Below are positions 27,072 through 38,760 of a stretch of 64,000 nt of DNA, in pieces. The translations under genes were made by a program, and so were the position numbers. Origin of the DNA: Himantopus leucocephalus (lineage: Eukaryota; Chordata; Aves; Charadriiformes; Recurvirostridae); assembly GCA_003993805.1 (NCBI GenBank), contig RSEF01000001.1:179708369-179772368 (forward strand), given 5' to 3'. Positions within the stretch are counted from its first letter, which is position 1, and each line of letters begins with the position of its first letter. The notes under the pieces were generated by a model. That model was not told the DNA's origin. It made no database searches and saw nothing but the letters and a program-made list of their open reading frames with translations.

Positions 27072-27535
27072 ATCATAGAATCATAGAATGGTTTAGGTTG
27101 GAAGGGACCTTAAAGAACATCTAGTTCCAACCCCCCTGCCATGGGCAGGGACACCTCTCACTTGACCAGGTTGCTCAAAGCCCCATCCAGCCTGGCCTTG
27201 AACACTTCCAGGGATGGGGCATCCACAATGTCCCTGGGCAACCTGTTCCAGTGCCTCACTACCCTCAGAGTGAAAAATTTCTTCCTAATATCTGTTCTAA
27301 ATCTATCCTCTTCCAGTTTGAAGCCATTCCCCCTCGTCCTATCACTACAAGCCCTTGAAAAAGTCCCTCTCCAGCTTTCTTGTAGGCCCCTTTCAGATAC
27401 TGGAAGGCCACTGTAAGGTCTCCCTGGAGTCTTGTCTTCTCCAGGGTGAACAACCCCAACTCTGTCAGCCTTTCCTCACAGGACAGGTGCTCCAGCCCTC
27501 TGATTATCTTTGTGGCCCTCCTCTGGACCCGCTCT
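27072..27535 (-). mobile_element. CR1 LINE, 5'-truncated 3' end
   Basis: The + strand begins with two catagaat-type units and then ggtttaggttggaaggga, which is the reverse complement of the avian CR1 3' end. The element's 3' end is therefore at the left and it lies on the minus strand. It continues through the 'cccatccagcctggccttga' and 'cctcactaccctcagagtga' blocks into the last part of ORF2, ending at ccgctct near 27535. The frame is broken, so no protein is made. The base run aatcataga occurs at both borders (27071-27079 and 27536-27544), which may reflect microhomology at insertion. CR1 copies are usually truncated and without regular target duplications. Confidence 0.95.
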
Positions 27536-27544
27536 AATCATAGA

Positions 27545-29639
27545 GAACAGTTCAGTACTCAGCAATCTAGCACTTTCCAAGGGAAAAAAAAATCAGATGA
27601 ATTCTTGATCAGAAATACTCAGTAGGGCTGCACAAAGGTTTCTGAGCCCATCATTTCCCAAACACGTCTGCTGGTGTAACTAAGAGAGCTCCTGGGAGAA
27701 GCAGTCCCTCTGTCCCATCCCCACCTCCTCACTCCTGCACTGAGCCCATCCTTTCTGCTGGGGCCGTGTCACTAAGGCAGGGAGGAGGATGCTCCAGAGT
27801 AAGGTTAAGGACCATGTGTGGTGGCTGGGTGTGGGGCGCAATTGTGTGTGTGCTGATGAACTGCACCGCTGGCTGCTGCCGCAGGGAGGGATCTTGCTTT
27901 TTCCCACCTTCCCTTCCCACTGCTCTCTCGCACTGGCACAGAAAGCTTTGCTGATCTTGTGGTGTCACAGTTCAGGGAGTTCTTCTGGCAGCAAAGTAAC
28001 TACTAAAATAACAAGAGGAATATTTTCCTGCTAGTTTAGGTCCCTTTGCCTAGAGACATGGTGGCCCAGCGGAGGAGGGTGGACTGTGTGGCTTGGACGG
28101 GGAGAGTCAGGGCTAGGTGTGCAGCAGCCATTTGGGTCAGCTCAGCTGTATGCCAAAGATCAGATTTTGAATATGCTCTGGATCAGTCTTCCCATCTGAT
28201 TCATTGTTTGGCCACACAGATGTTTGTTTTGGGCTCACATGAGCCAGCGCGGCTGTGGCAATTAGGGGCTCAGGGCATGGAGAGGAGGGTGGAAGGGGAC
28301 AGGGTGAGTCCCCAGCGATGCTGGTGTGCACAGCCTGTGAAACTGCAATCAGCTGGGCTGCTAGAGAAGCTCACAGGGCCACCAGAGCTTTAACTTGCTT
28401 ATTGAAACCATCGTTAAGGCTCAAATGAGTGACAAGAACTCCCACAGCTTAGGCTACATCAAAATCTTGCCCCTGCCAGCACATCCCACCACTCAGCACC
28501 AGCAGTGTCTGTGCTGAGCACTTCCAGCTCGGGACACGGGAACAGCACTAGCATGGAACTAAGTAGAGGATATAACCCTTTGATGGATGTAGGCAGGGAG
28601 CTGAGGAGAGTGCTTGGAGAGACATGAGTTAATATGTGCAGTGGGGAGGTGGGGGTGATGAAGAGTTTCACTTCATTGGGAGTGGGTCTTTTAGGGGTGG
28701 TAGAAATAAGGGGACAGAGACATTTCTCCTGAAAAAGAGACAAATAGGAGGAGCCCTCTATTATGCCTGCTTCACGGTCTTCCTCCCACTGCCAGAACCC
28801 CCCAGCTCTCAGGTCCCCAGGTGATGGGATGTGCATCCCTGCTGGGAGCCCCAAACCCTCCAGCAGAAGCCCAGCCTGGCTGCATGGGGAGGCTGGGTCC
28901 TTCCTGGTCCTGCACCCGCACTGACGGACCAGCTCTGCCCGGGCCAGGTGAAGGTTTGCACCTTAAATGCTCCATGGAGAGAAGGAAGAACGAACCCTTA
29001 AAGGACTGTTTGTGAGAGGATGGAGAGGAAGGAGCAGCAGCCTAAAGTTGAACACCTGTGTCAGCTGGATGGAGTCTGTAGGATGAAAGTGCAGAGGTTT
29101 TCTGAAAGTCTTCCTTGCCTAAGGTCCAGCTAAAAACATGTTTTCACTCACCTTTGTAGAAGTGAGAAATCAGACCTGATGCTATATATAGGGGAAACAA
29201 AGACACAGTGGAGAATAACAGCACTTTCTTTAGCTTCCTGAAGTAAGATATGTGATAGCATCTTGTACCGCTCTGTGTATACATGTAATATCTGGGGTTT
29301 TCCTGTCTATTATAACACGAACAGGTATAATTCATCATGTCCTATGGCTCAAAATATGCTTCTATTGTGAGAAGCAGTAGTATGAATAGCACTAGAGAGA
29401 TCCATGGTTTTGTCTCATTAGTTTTCAAAGGCAAATGTGTTTGGTTTTCCCAGCTGCCGAAGTTACAGTCTCAGCCTGAGATTTGAAAGATAGACTGTAC
29501 TCAGTTTTATTTGCATATCAGCACTGATCTTTTTTGTTTAAGTAGAAGGTAAATTTGTCCACTGGTGACATTTGTCCCACCTGTTTGTCTTCAGTGCATT
29601 CTCACAAAATAGAGGTATTTAATCAATGTTTTTTCAAAC
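27545..29639. other. Non-coding stretch, no gene recognised
   Basis: Moderately GC-rich sequence with several overlapping open frames on both strands (28046-28393 plus, 28459-28854 minus and others). None has a recognisable domain, and they contradict each other. No transposable element was recognised. Confidence 0.6.
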
Positions 29640-29775
29640 ACTTGGCAAATTAGTCTACTGGGGAAACTAAGGGATGAAGAGATGATATGATTTGTTTCAC
29701 GGGCACAAAGCAGACTAGTAGAAGAAGTCTCTCTTGTGTTCTACCTTGGTACTCTTTCAGCTAGGCAATACTACT
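29640..29775 (-). repeat. MIR-like ancient SINE relic
   Basis: The + strand reads ctactggggaaactaaggga, then tatgatttgtttcacgggca, then caaagcagactagtag, and ends near tactctttcagctaggcaat. This follows the reverse-complement MIR order of 'ggggaaactgaggc', 'acttgcccaaggtca', 'cacagc' and 'tgctctaaccactaggcca'. It is heavily diverged. Boundaries are approximate and the subfamily is undetermined. Confidence 0.55.
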
Positions 29776-30577
29776 TTTTTTGTTGGAAGACAATGAATAA
29801 TTTTTTTGATGACCAATAAAAAGCAGGTTCAACTCTTTCTTCCTCTGATAAATTGATTACAGAAGAAAAAAAAAGCAGTTATCACCAGAAGAAAAAAACT
29901 AGAGTCTACATAGTCAGCAGATTTACTAATCCTTACCTTCTTTACTATAACACCTTTGCAAAATGGTGCCCAACTTCATCAAAGCAAAAATAAAATAAAA
30001 AATATAATACTAGAAGATGCATTTAGCAGCTCTTGCTCACTTCATGTTCTAGTTGTTTTTGTATGTCTGCCTTAATTTGTCCAATAAAAAAAAAAGATCT
30101 AAGAGTGTTCACATAAGAGTTGACCCTAGTTTATGTTGATTTAGAAACAGTTTAGTTTAAATGATACAATCCTGAACTGCTGAACAACCTGACAAATAAT
30201 CGTTTTCACTGTTTCTCGGAAGGATAAAAAATCACCCGCTTTCTTTCATTTTTCTCATGTCCTCTTTTTTCCCCTCCCTTCCGTCAAATGTGCATCCCCA
30301 AGCACGAAAAAAACATCTCTGGCAAGACTTTTAATAGCTGTTGTTAGCAGTTCTGGCACTAATTAATCATTTCAAAGGCTTCTCTGCTTCCCTGTCAGTG
30401 GCTGAGCAAGGAGTGGAAGCAGCTGCCTCCTTCCGCAGCCCCACTGGAGAGAGATGATGCAGCAGTCCTGGGCTGCATCTGCATGGACCAGAGCAGAGAA
30501 ATACCAGCTTGTCCTGTCTAAACCCAAGCACACCCCCAGCTCCAGCCCAGGAGCTATACGTCCCATGTAAAAGTAAA

Positions 30578-30613
30578 AGACGCTCCCATATACGTAGACG
30601 CTCCCATATGCAG
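30578..30613 (+). repeat. 18-bp tandem duplication, 2 copies
   Basis: The unit agacgctcccatatacgt is followed at once by agacgctcccatatgcag. The first 14 bases are identical. It looks like a recent slippage duplication. Confidence 0.85.
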
Positions 30614-33600
30614 TACTAAACCTTGGGTAGTGCTTTGGAATGGCAGTCAATACTTTCTGCACCTTGATGCTCCGTTGCAACAGTATAGATATACTACTAA
30701 ATTTATTAGTGCAGTGGGGAAAAGAAGGTACGGAGACTGGCTGTACCTATGCTGCTTCCCTAAAAACCAGGGCCAGGCAGTGAGCTAAAGCCTGACATTT
30801 TCCCTGACTCTTGCATGCCTACACGCTCTGCCACTCAGCAGCTCCTGCTGCCTCCGTGTCAGGCAATGCAGGTACCCTTCTGGAAGGAGACATATGAGGA
30901 TGTGATCTTGCTGACCGGCGCGTGGCTGTCTGGTGAGAGATGCCACGTGGAGCCCATTGCCCGTGCAAGTAGCTCCATGTCTGAGCTCGTGCAAAGGCGT
31001 AGCACAAGTCTGAGTTTTCTCATGTCAACGCAAGATTTGAAGGGGAATCTGAACTTGAGGCTGGTCTTGGACCTGTGCTTTAAATACACTGCAGATGTAG
31101 CTACTGAGACAAAAAAAGTCAATCACTGTGACTAAAACCCAACTCCCCAGAGGAAAATTGGCAAAAATAGTTACTAGAAAGTTGTGCTAAAAAGTGTAAG
31201 CTTATAAACTGTGGTAAACATTGGATATCTCCTTATTTGTAGATTAATTGTAGCATAGAAGAGGATAAAACAAGATTATTTGTCTGTCAAAAGGCATAAC
31301 CTACTAGTTAGAATTCGATGAATAAAAAATTTAATTTTCTGCCTTAATATGGATTCAAGCTTAAACCAGACATGATGGAGTACTATCCCTCCGGTATACA
31401 TCTCATGAAGACATATTCCAGGTTTGACACATTTGCCACAATCATTTTGCTCCGTTGGATCCTGTGATCAACTGTTTGTGGCTTTAACGTTACTCAGGGA
31501 AGCAGGAAGAAAATGACACTGTAGCCTCTTGTTTCGAGACTCCGGGAAACAAAGCCTTAGCAAAGTAGAGTCACTATAATGCTGATGCTAAGGATTAGTT
31601 TACTTTAGCTGAAAATCTGTTATACAAATAATATTTGAGTTAAATTAAATTCGCTTTCTTTCCCTTCCCCATTCCGACTGTTTTTCCGACGTTGGGCTTT
31701 CAGTTATCTTATGCTTTAAACTTTATCAACCATATTGTGTAAGCTAAAAAGATAACCAGCTATGCCTGCATGCAGACAGAATCATATCAAACAAACTTTT
31801 CTGTGTCAAGCATTTAAAATGCAGACTGTTTGATTATTTTAAGGTAGTTTGGATCAAAAGAAGTCTTAAGACCATATTTTTTATGTATATAATGTGCGTG
31901 TATATATGATGTATATGAATTTATTAAATGGGATGTAAATTTGCCTCTTCCCTGTATTCTCTGTTATCCGCAAACTTTTATGTAATAATATTAAGCCTCG
32001 TCTCCCAAAACTGAAACAAGCGAGGTATATATTTTGGCACACATACTTACATACAACTTGAGAACCTAAAGATACCTGTATTGTGCTACCCTTCCCTGCT
32101 TCACCTCACTTTAGGTGGTGTCAATAAATTTGGCTTCAGTATTTATAGACTGACTAGTGCTATGTGTCACTCAGGAATAGGTGGTAGATACTTACAGGCT
32201 TACCAGGCTCAGCTATATACCATCCATGACCTCCTCACCCCTGGCTCTTCCTCTAAGGTTTTGAGTAGCTTCAGACCGTAAGCTGCAACTAGAACAAAAT
32301 AAATGGGTCTACCGCAAGTACATTACATTCATCCATCTAAATATAGACATATATTGACTCAGGGTGCAGGCTGGGCAAAATTCAGCTTTTTTTCAGCAGT
32401 TGATTTCCCTTTGCAGTCTCGATAAAGCTAAAAAAGGAGCTTTATCCCACTGGAAAGGGTAATTACTCAGCTGTCCTGTGGACTTCAGGGAGCTATACAA
32501 GTGATGCATAAAGGAAAACTGTATGATTATAGAACTGTTGCACATAAAACCAAACAGTAAAATTTCACTAATATGATTCAAATTACTAAAATCGAGAACC
32601 TCGAAGTTAGGAAATACCAATCGTTTTGTTTCTATTTGATTATTATCCATTACGTAGTTGTCTGCAGGACAATCAGAATCTATTCATATGATGTGGATTA
32701 CGTACTTAGGCGTACTTTGGTATTTATGGGCTCTCTCAGCTCACACCTGACTCGGGGCAGAGCGTTATTACATGGACAGGCAGTATGAATATGATGGGGA
32801 GTGCAGTGTGAGCACAGGCCAATGTGACAGGTGAGGCATGGTATAACAAACTATTTATCTGATGGAGATGGGCCCTGAACCAGTGGTTCATCACTCTCCA
32901 TCACATGTTCTAGCCATTGGATTAGCTGTTAGATTAACCATTAATCTATATTTCATTAGTTCTACAAGTAGATATCCCAAAACGCTTAACAGAAAGGCAA
33001 ATTTTAAGTACTTTGATGTTAAGTGAACTGCTTTCAAACCATAACGTTTGAACATGAACCTTCGACTGAGTAGCAACACCTTGGCCTTAGGTCAGTCTGA
33101 TTCAACCTGTTATATATAGATAGAAATCAGAAGAAACTTTGCTGGTGCTAAAAAAACTGTGCTAGCATGAACTGGTCTGAGATCAGACCTGGACCTCATG
33201 GGACTGAGATGGTGGTGAGTGCTTCTGATGGGCTATTCAATAGGTTACCCAGATCATCTCTGAGATATATATGGACAATTGAACTGGTTGAATCTGGACG
33301 TGAGAAGGAAACTTCACAGATTTCAGCTTTGTTTGCGTGGGTTGAAAGCGATTCTCCAGGGTGCATCCACTGCTTATAACTGCTCAGCTGTAAATATGAA
33401 TGAAGGCTAGAGAAACAAAAAGCTGTCTATGTAGACAAACCACTTGGCTTGATGCCGTCTTCAGTGTTTACCCAAGCTGCAGACTGTTTTAGCAAAAGAA
33501 ATGAAAGAATAAATATGCTCTAAGGTCTAAAGATTCTCTCAACTATGTAAAATCCAAAATAGGGGCTGGAAGGGCAGCTGCTCATTTGCATTCCTGGCAT

Positions 33601-33693
33601 CCGGTGCTAACGACTGGAAGAAGCTGTAAGAAATGCTGGTTTTGAGATGCATTAATATTTAAAGGAAAACAACACTGAATGGAACAGCACTCC

Positions 33694-33735
33694 TTTTTTT
33701 TTTTTTTTTTTTTTNTTTTTTTTTTTTTTTTTTTT
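33694..33735. repeat. Poly-T run containing a single N
   Basis: About 41 T residues with N at 33715. The N marks an unresolved join or gap inside a homopolymer, so the true length is unknown. It could be the reversed poly-A tail of an insertion, but no element body is visible next to it. Confidence 0.85.
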
Positions 33736-34303
33736 GCATTTTTGCACTTTCTGTGCTCTTTAGACACATAGTTGAGATGCCCTCATGCCAGACATTTTTA
33801 TGTAGCATGTGTGTTTGGTTTTGTTACTATGCTGATCTCTCCAGACACCCTTTTCTACACTGAGTTCTGCTCTCCCACTTGTCCCACTGCACCTTCCTTG
33901 AGATGTCTCTCCTACAAGGCTGGCTCTTCCTTTGGCCCAGGGTTTTCCTCTCAGACACAGGTGACTTGCCCTGGATGTTGCCCTCTCATTTTATTTCTCA
34001 GTTAATGATGACTATTCCTCTCTCCTTTCTGTCTTAAAATTGAAAAAAAAAAAAGTAAATTACAAAGTTTTCCTTGCAGTAAAACATAGCTGTTGAACTT
34101 TCTACCACAGCATTTTTTCTTTGCAGATTTGCAAAGCTTCTGAATGAATCTGGGCTGTAAACGCCATAATTAGAGACCATTCATGTTTACTAGAGGAAGT
34201 TTGGTTTGGGGAACCAAGCACAGAACTGGAAGTATGAGTTGCTAAGCTTTCCCCATCTCTGCCTGTGATGATTTCTAAGCATATTTTGCCCTAACAGGAC
34301 TTG

Positions 34304-34343
34304 CTAATGTTTATAACATCTTACTAATGTTTATAGTATCTTC
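34304..34343 (+). repeat. 20-bp tandem duplication, 2 copies
   Basis: Two adjacent copies of ctaatgtttataacatctta differ at three bases near the 3' end of the unit. Probable slippage. Confidence 0.8.
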
Positions 34344-34884
34344 CAGCATTCAAGTGGATGGAAGACAATGGTAGGCAGCTCATCTTTTTTGGATGGGTCC
34401 CCAGTTAGATCACTGAAAAAAACGGCAAGATGAACAGTCTTTTGGCTGTGTGGGCAAAGAGAGCCAGTGCCACATTCACACAAATGGCTTTGCTCTGACA
34501 ACAGGTCCACACCACTAAGTACAGTCCTTCCTGTATGCCTCACTAGGGCAACAAGATGGAAATTCCTGTTCTCTGATACTTTAGCGGAAAGCAAGAGGCT
34601 CTGGTCTTGTATTATGAAACCATTAATCTTGTTTTCTATACTGAGGTGCTTTTGAGGTATAATGAAAAATTCAGAGCAAAGTTGTGCTTTTATTTCCCCT
34701 CCCATTTCTGCACCTGTTTTCAACGCCTGAACCTATATAGAATAGGTGTTTGAGTTATCACCTGATTCAGCTCTGCTCGCTTACAGTTCCTTTCCTGTGT
34801 TGTTTTTGCGATGGTGTTTCTCTGGCCCTATTTCCTCCAGCAAACCTCTCTCTCCGGTAGCAAGACCAAGGAGATGAAATCCCA

Positions 34885-34950
34885 GTCCACTTGAAGTTAA
34901 TGGCAAAACAATCATTGACTTTAACAGGGCCATAATTTCAGCACCTAACA
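34885..34950. repeat. Ancient amniote repeat fragment with imperfect hairpin
   Basis: The segment reads cttgaagttaatggcaaaac then atcattgactttaacagggc, a decayed form of the common reptile and bird repeat motif 'tgaagtcaatgg...ccattgacttcaa'. The two halves are imperfect inverted copies. The parent family is not determined. Confidence 0.4.
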
Positions 34951-35552
34951 CCATAAAGCAGTCTTCGGCACAATTGATTTCCTGAATTGCATTCACTGAA
35001 TATATGGTTTATTCTAAGGGTTTCCGAATGTTGTTTGTTCAGAAAGTACCCACAGCAGCTTCTGGCTTCTCTTTTCTTTCCTTTGTAACAACTAATCTCA
35101 TTGTTATAATTTAACTAATCAATTCAAGGGTTTACCTGAATAAAGGATGGAATAATAACCTGTCTAAACTCACAATGGCACAAAATTACCAGTACTAAGG
35201 TCCCATAGGATTCTCAATACATTAGCAGCTGAAATTTCACAATCATTAAAAAAACCCACTCTATGCCCCAAAAAACGGGGCACAGAACTGTCTTCCTCAG
35301 TAGAAGTGGGTTTTAGGATAAAGAGGCTGAGCCAACACCAAGCTAAAAACCTTTACCAATTACTTCAGGCATCAGGGCTGACCCTGAACCTGAGTCTTTA
35401 TTTTTGAATTTTTGTTGAACTTGAACTAGAATTGAATCAGGACAAGCTCATTCCCAGCTGGCCCACATCTGAAGTCAGTAACAAAATTTGCTGGTTTGAT
35501 TTCCTCCATGAAAATCAGATAGGTGCATCTCAAGTTATTTTATCAGTAACAC

Positions 35553-36012
35553 CTCAAGCTGGACATGCTTGCTGAACCTCATGAGGTTCAACAAGGCCAA
35601 GTGCAGGGCAACCCCCAGTATCAATAGAGGCTGGGGAATGAGGGGATTGAGAGCAGCCCTGCCGAGAAGGACCTGGGGGTACTGGTGGATGAAAAGCTGA
35701 ACATGAGCCAGCAAAGTGCACTCACAGCCCAGAAAGCCAACCATACCCTGGGCTGCATCAAAAGAANNNNNNNNNNNNNNNNNNNNNNNNNNNNNNNNNN
35801 NNNNNNNNNNNNNNNNNNNNNNNNNNNNNNNNNNNNNNNNNNNNNNNNNNNNNNNNNNNNNNNNNNCCCCATCCCTGGAAACATTTAAGGTCAGGTTGGA
35901 TGGGGCTCTAAGCAACCTGGTCTAGTTGAAGATGTCCCTGCTTATTGCAGGGGTGTTGGAGTAGATGACCTTTGAAGGTCCCTTCCAACCCAAATTACTC
36001 TATGATTCTATG
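35553..36012 (+). mobile_element. CR1 LINE 3' part, interrupted by assembly gap
   Basis: Plus-strand CR1. It starts in the ORF2 C-terminal region (gaacctcatgaggttcaac, then caaggccaagtgcagggc) and continues through a stretch coding in one frame for LNMSQQ, AQKAN and GCIKR, motifs of the CR1 ORF2 tail. After the gap it resumes at cccatccctggaaacattta and ends in tatgattctatg at 36012, the CR1 3' terminal repeat. The reading frame is broken and it is a dead copy. The 100-N gap hides the middle, so intactness there cannot be judged. Confidence 0.93.
35767..35866. other. Assembly gap of exactly 100 N
   Basis: One hundred undetermined bases, probably a fixed-length placeholder and not a measured size. 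It sits inside the CR1 copy, between the GCIKR-encoding part of ORF2 and the 3' end, where assemblers commonly fail because many CR1 copies share the sequence. Confidence 0.98.
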
Positions 36013-37930
36013 CTGTGATTAGTGTGAAGACAGGAAGTGGATTTATGGTTAGAGTGAGGGAGAATAGAGATAATTAAGGTTTCTTTAGAATAAGAGTAGA
36101 AGAAAACATTTTTGCATGTAGCAAGTGGGAAGGATGGCACAGGGAGATGAGCAATATGAGGCAGAGATGGTCTGACTGTGGTGTTCAGGAACATGTAGTA
36201 AATGAGTAGGACTAAGCTGCACCTAAATAGATTTCCAGCTACAGCTATGACCCTCCAGACTGTCCCTTACCCAAGAACTGAGAACACTTTATCCAATAAC
36301 ACTGGCTTTTTTAGCAGTCTCACAATGGTACATATTTAGCAAGTTATTGCATAATTACATATCACAACATGTCATTACATATTGCAATATGTAATGCTGC
36401 GTATTACATAGGATGCAGTTATCCTGTGTAGTGTATAATTCATCTAAGTGGCAAGAAAACTTGTTTAAGAGCTGATAGTTTCTATGTGGATTGTAAGTTC
36501 ACCTAATATAAATCAGCAGTAAAATCAGCATGACATAACTTCATAGGAAAATGGGTTTGACAAACAAGGTCAATAAAATTTTTATCTGTAAATCTTCCAG
36601 AGTAGAACAAATATTGGTTTTTGGGTCTGTACAGTCAAAGAAGGAATCAGAAAATGAACTGAGTAACCATTGAAAATCAATTAGCATCTTGGCTGAAAGC
36701 ACTAATGGAGTAAACACAGACTTTTTTCTGAAGCATAAAAACATGCGAAAGAGAAACATCTCACCTGATGTCCGCAAAGCTGTCTAGACATGAAATGTAA
36801 TGTCGCTGTTAGTAAATGCATATACCCGTTAATCAAACTACTGCAGGTAGAAACCCACAATTTTGTAAGAAAACATTAAATAAAATTACAGTGTGGTTTA
36901 TCATCAGGCATTCTTTGTGTATCTTTGATTATATTTATTGCAGACATATTCTGCTGAGCTGAATCCCGCTAATAATATTAGGGGAAATATCTATTTGCTT
37001 GATTTGTGATAGTAGTCATTATTATTTGAGTTCCAGCTTCTCAACTGCAGTTGAAACTTTATTTAATGAAACCTAACAAAAGGACAGAAAGGGACCTCCT
37101 CCCTGCCTGACAGCACATTGTAGCTTTGTCTCACCCACATGGTGATGTACAGCACAGGTATGTACAGACAGGGTGGTCGGTGCCGATTGACTTGGTGGGT
37201 TATGTGTATTAGAAACAAGGTTTTATAATGCTGCGCTTTCAATTCCAGGCGGCGACCAGCTTTCTAGAACGCGGATTGGAAGTAAACTGTGCTCTAAGCC
37301 AAGCTACACAAGATTTCACGTGAACAGGTTAGGAGCTTGTGCCAGACCTAAAGTTGCTAGCTGATTTATCCATCTTGTCGGTAGGCTATTAGAAGAGAAC
37401 ATATGTTTATTAGACCCCTGGCTGAGCTAAACACAGTAGTTTCTGGAATAAAAGATGCGGTTATTCTTAAAAGAACTGAATGAAATGAAACTAACTGAAC
37501 TATATAATTTATTTGGTTTCTTCTGGTCTCACTTCATAGCATATAAAACAAGGTAAAAAAGAAGAGGCGGCTGCAGAGAGCTTATGACCCGGTCTCAGCT
37601 CTGGCAATCAATGAAGCATTGACACGTGACGGAAATCAAGCGCTTCCTGAAGCCCCCCCTGAAGCTTTAACGAAGCACACCCGTGGCTAAGCTGGCATCT
37701 ACATGGAGAATCGGTGTGGCCATTAAAACCATCCCCAGATATGTACGTCTTCAAGCCTGGCCTTGGCAGCAGCCCACCCTGCCCTTGGCAGGAGGGCACA
37801 GGGATCTGCTGACCTGGTGGCTGCCCTGAGCTGAGGTGGCACATCCAGCTCTTGAAATGGCCCATGGTGCCAAGTGCAAGATGTTTATAGTCTGGGAGAG
37901 CTTTATGATGACGTGCTTGTAATTTATGAG
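36013..37930. other. Non-coding stretch, no gene recognised
   Basis: AT-rich to about 37.2 kb, then more mixed. It contains the perfect palindrome at 36373-36396 within a cluster of ATTACAT words (36354-36411). No gene is recognised. Confidence 0.6.
36373..36396. repeat. Perfect 24-bp palindrome
   Basis: Left arm cattacatat, centre tgca (itself palindromic), right arm atatgtaatg, with no spacer and no mismatch. The left half's cattacat word also appears in related form (ttacatat, ttacata) just upstream and downstream. It could be a dimeric binding site or a by-product of local AT-rich duplication. Confidence 0.95.
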
Positions 37931-37977
37931 TTTTTTTCTTTTTTCTTTCTTTCTCCCCCCCCACTCGCCCCCCCCAG
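37931..37977 (+). repeat. Polypyrimidine tract ending in cag
   Basis: A 47-bp T/C tract interrupted by only an 'actcg' segment, followed by agctac. It resembles a 3' splice-site tract, but the sequence after it does not open into a recognisable exon. It is more simply a degenerate T/C microsatellite. Confidence 0.5.
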
Positions 37978-38589
37978 CTACATTTTAAATCATTGATGTG
38001 ATTCTCAGTCATTCTTGTGCCAGGATATAAATCACTCACCTCCCAACAGCTATTCATGTGTCTGCAGCAAAGTGCTTTCTGTGTGGTAATTTGAAAGGCA
38101 ATGAGGGAAAACTGGTACAGATCAATAATGCAGGATTTTTGGGGTGTTTAGCGCAGAAAATGGAATGAAGGATATTCTTTGAGGATAAAACATCTGTTAC
38201 AGCCCATTACAAATAGGAGAACTGGGATTTAATGGTAAATCTGGCACGTGGCACTGTTATTGTCCTAACCAAATAAAGAATATGTGTTTACAAGGAATAC
38301 ATTAATGCTTGATGAGGCATGGATAGCACCATAAAATATCAGTTGCTTCATGTATTTATGAGGTGAACAGTGACTATTACTGATTTTGTAGAAAAGTCTA
38401 TCTTGCATTAAAAAGCTAGTGATGAGGAATTTTATAGCCACACACACCAATGACATTAAAGAAGGCAGAGCTAGATGCTGCAGAGCACATAAGGAACTAT
38501 GTTGTCTGAAAAAAAAAATGTTTTTATTGCTGTGCTGTGCTTTGAACTTTTTATTTTCTCCCCGTGGGGCTGAGGTGAGCAGACATAAA
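37978..38589. other. Non-coding stretch, no gene recognised
   Basis: Nothing recognisable beyond ordinary unique sequence; an A-run lies at about 38509-38518. Confidence 0.55.
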
Positions 38590-38760
38590 TTTGGCCTTCC
38601 CAGGAGAGCCGATCAGAGCAGCAGCACTCTCCTTCGCCGCAGTCGTGGCCATTTCTATCTCTGAACCCTGCCATCCGTCCCCTCGCGACCCGAGCAGTGG
38701 TACCCCTACTGCCACCGCCCTGGTTAAAACCAACCGAAATCTTCCTGGTTCCCTTCCGCA
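38590..38760. promoter_or_regulatory. Small CpG-rich cluster
   Basis: By my count about 11 CpG dinucleotides in roughly 170 bp (for example ttcgccgcagtcgtgg, then cctcgcgacccgagc), against very few in flanking sequence. Preserved CpGs suggest an unmethylated element such as an enhancer or minor promoter. There is no associated exon. A 93-aa open frame across it (38591-38872 plus) has no recognisable domain. Confidence 0.35.

Larger units (their letters stand above)
29776..35552. other. Non-coding, AT-rich stretch, no gene recognised
   Basis: No gene is recognised. The block 30230-30400 could be a conserved element (taatagctgttgttagcag, then actaattaatcatttcaaag), judged only by look. An alternating AT/GT patch lies at about 31875-31920. 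Small tandem duplications at 30578-30613 and 34304-34343, a T-run around 33694-33735 and an ancient-repeat-like segment at 34885-34950 are listed separately. Confidence 0.6.

Noticed and set aside
35535..35925. Open frames running through the N gap on both strands
   Set aside because: The reading continues only because undetermined codons are not counted as stops. The minus-strand frames are also antisense to CR1.
37931..37980. 3' splice-site-like polypyrimidine tract ending in cag
   Set aside because: The downstream sequence shows no exon with a matching donor or coding signature; a T/C microsatellite is simpler.
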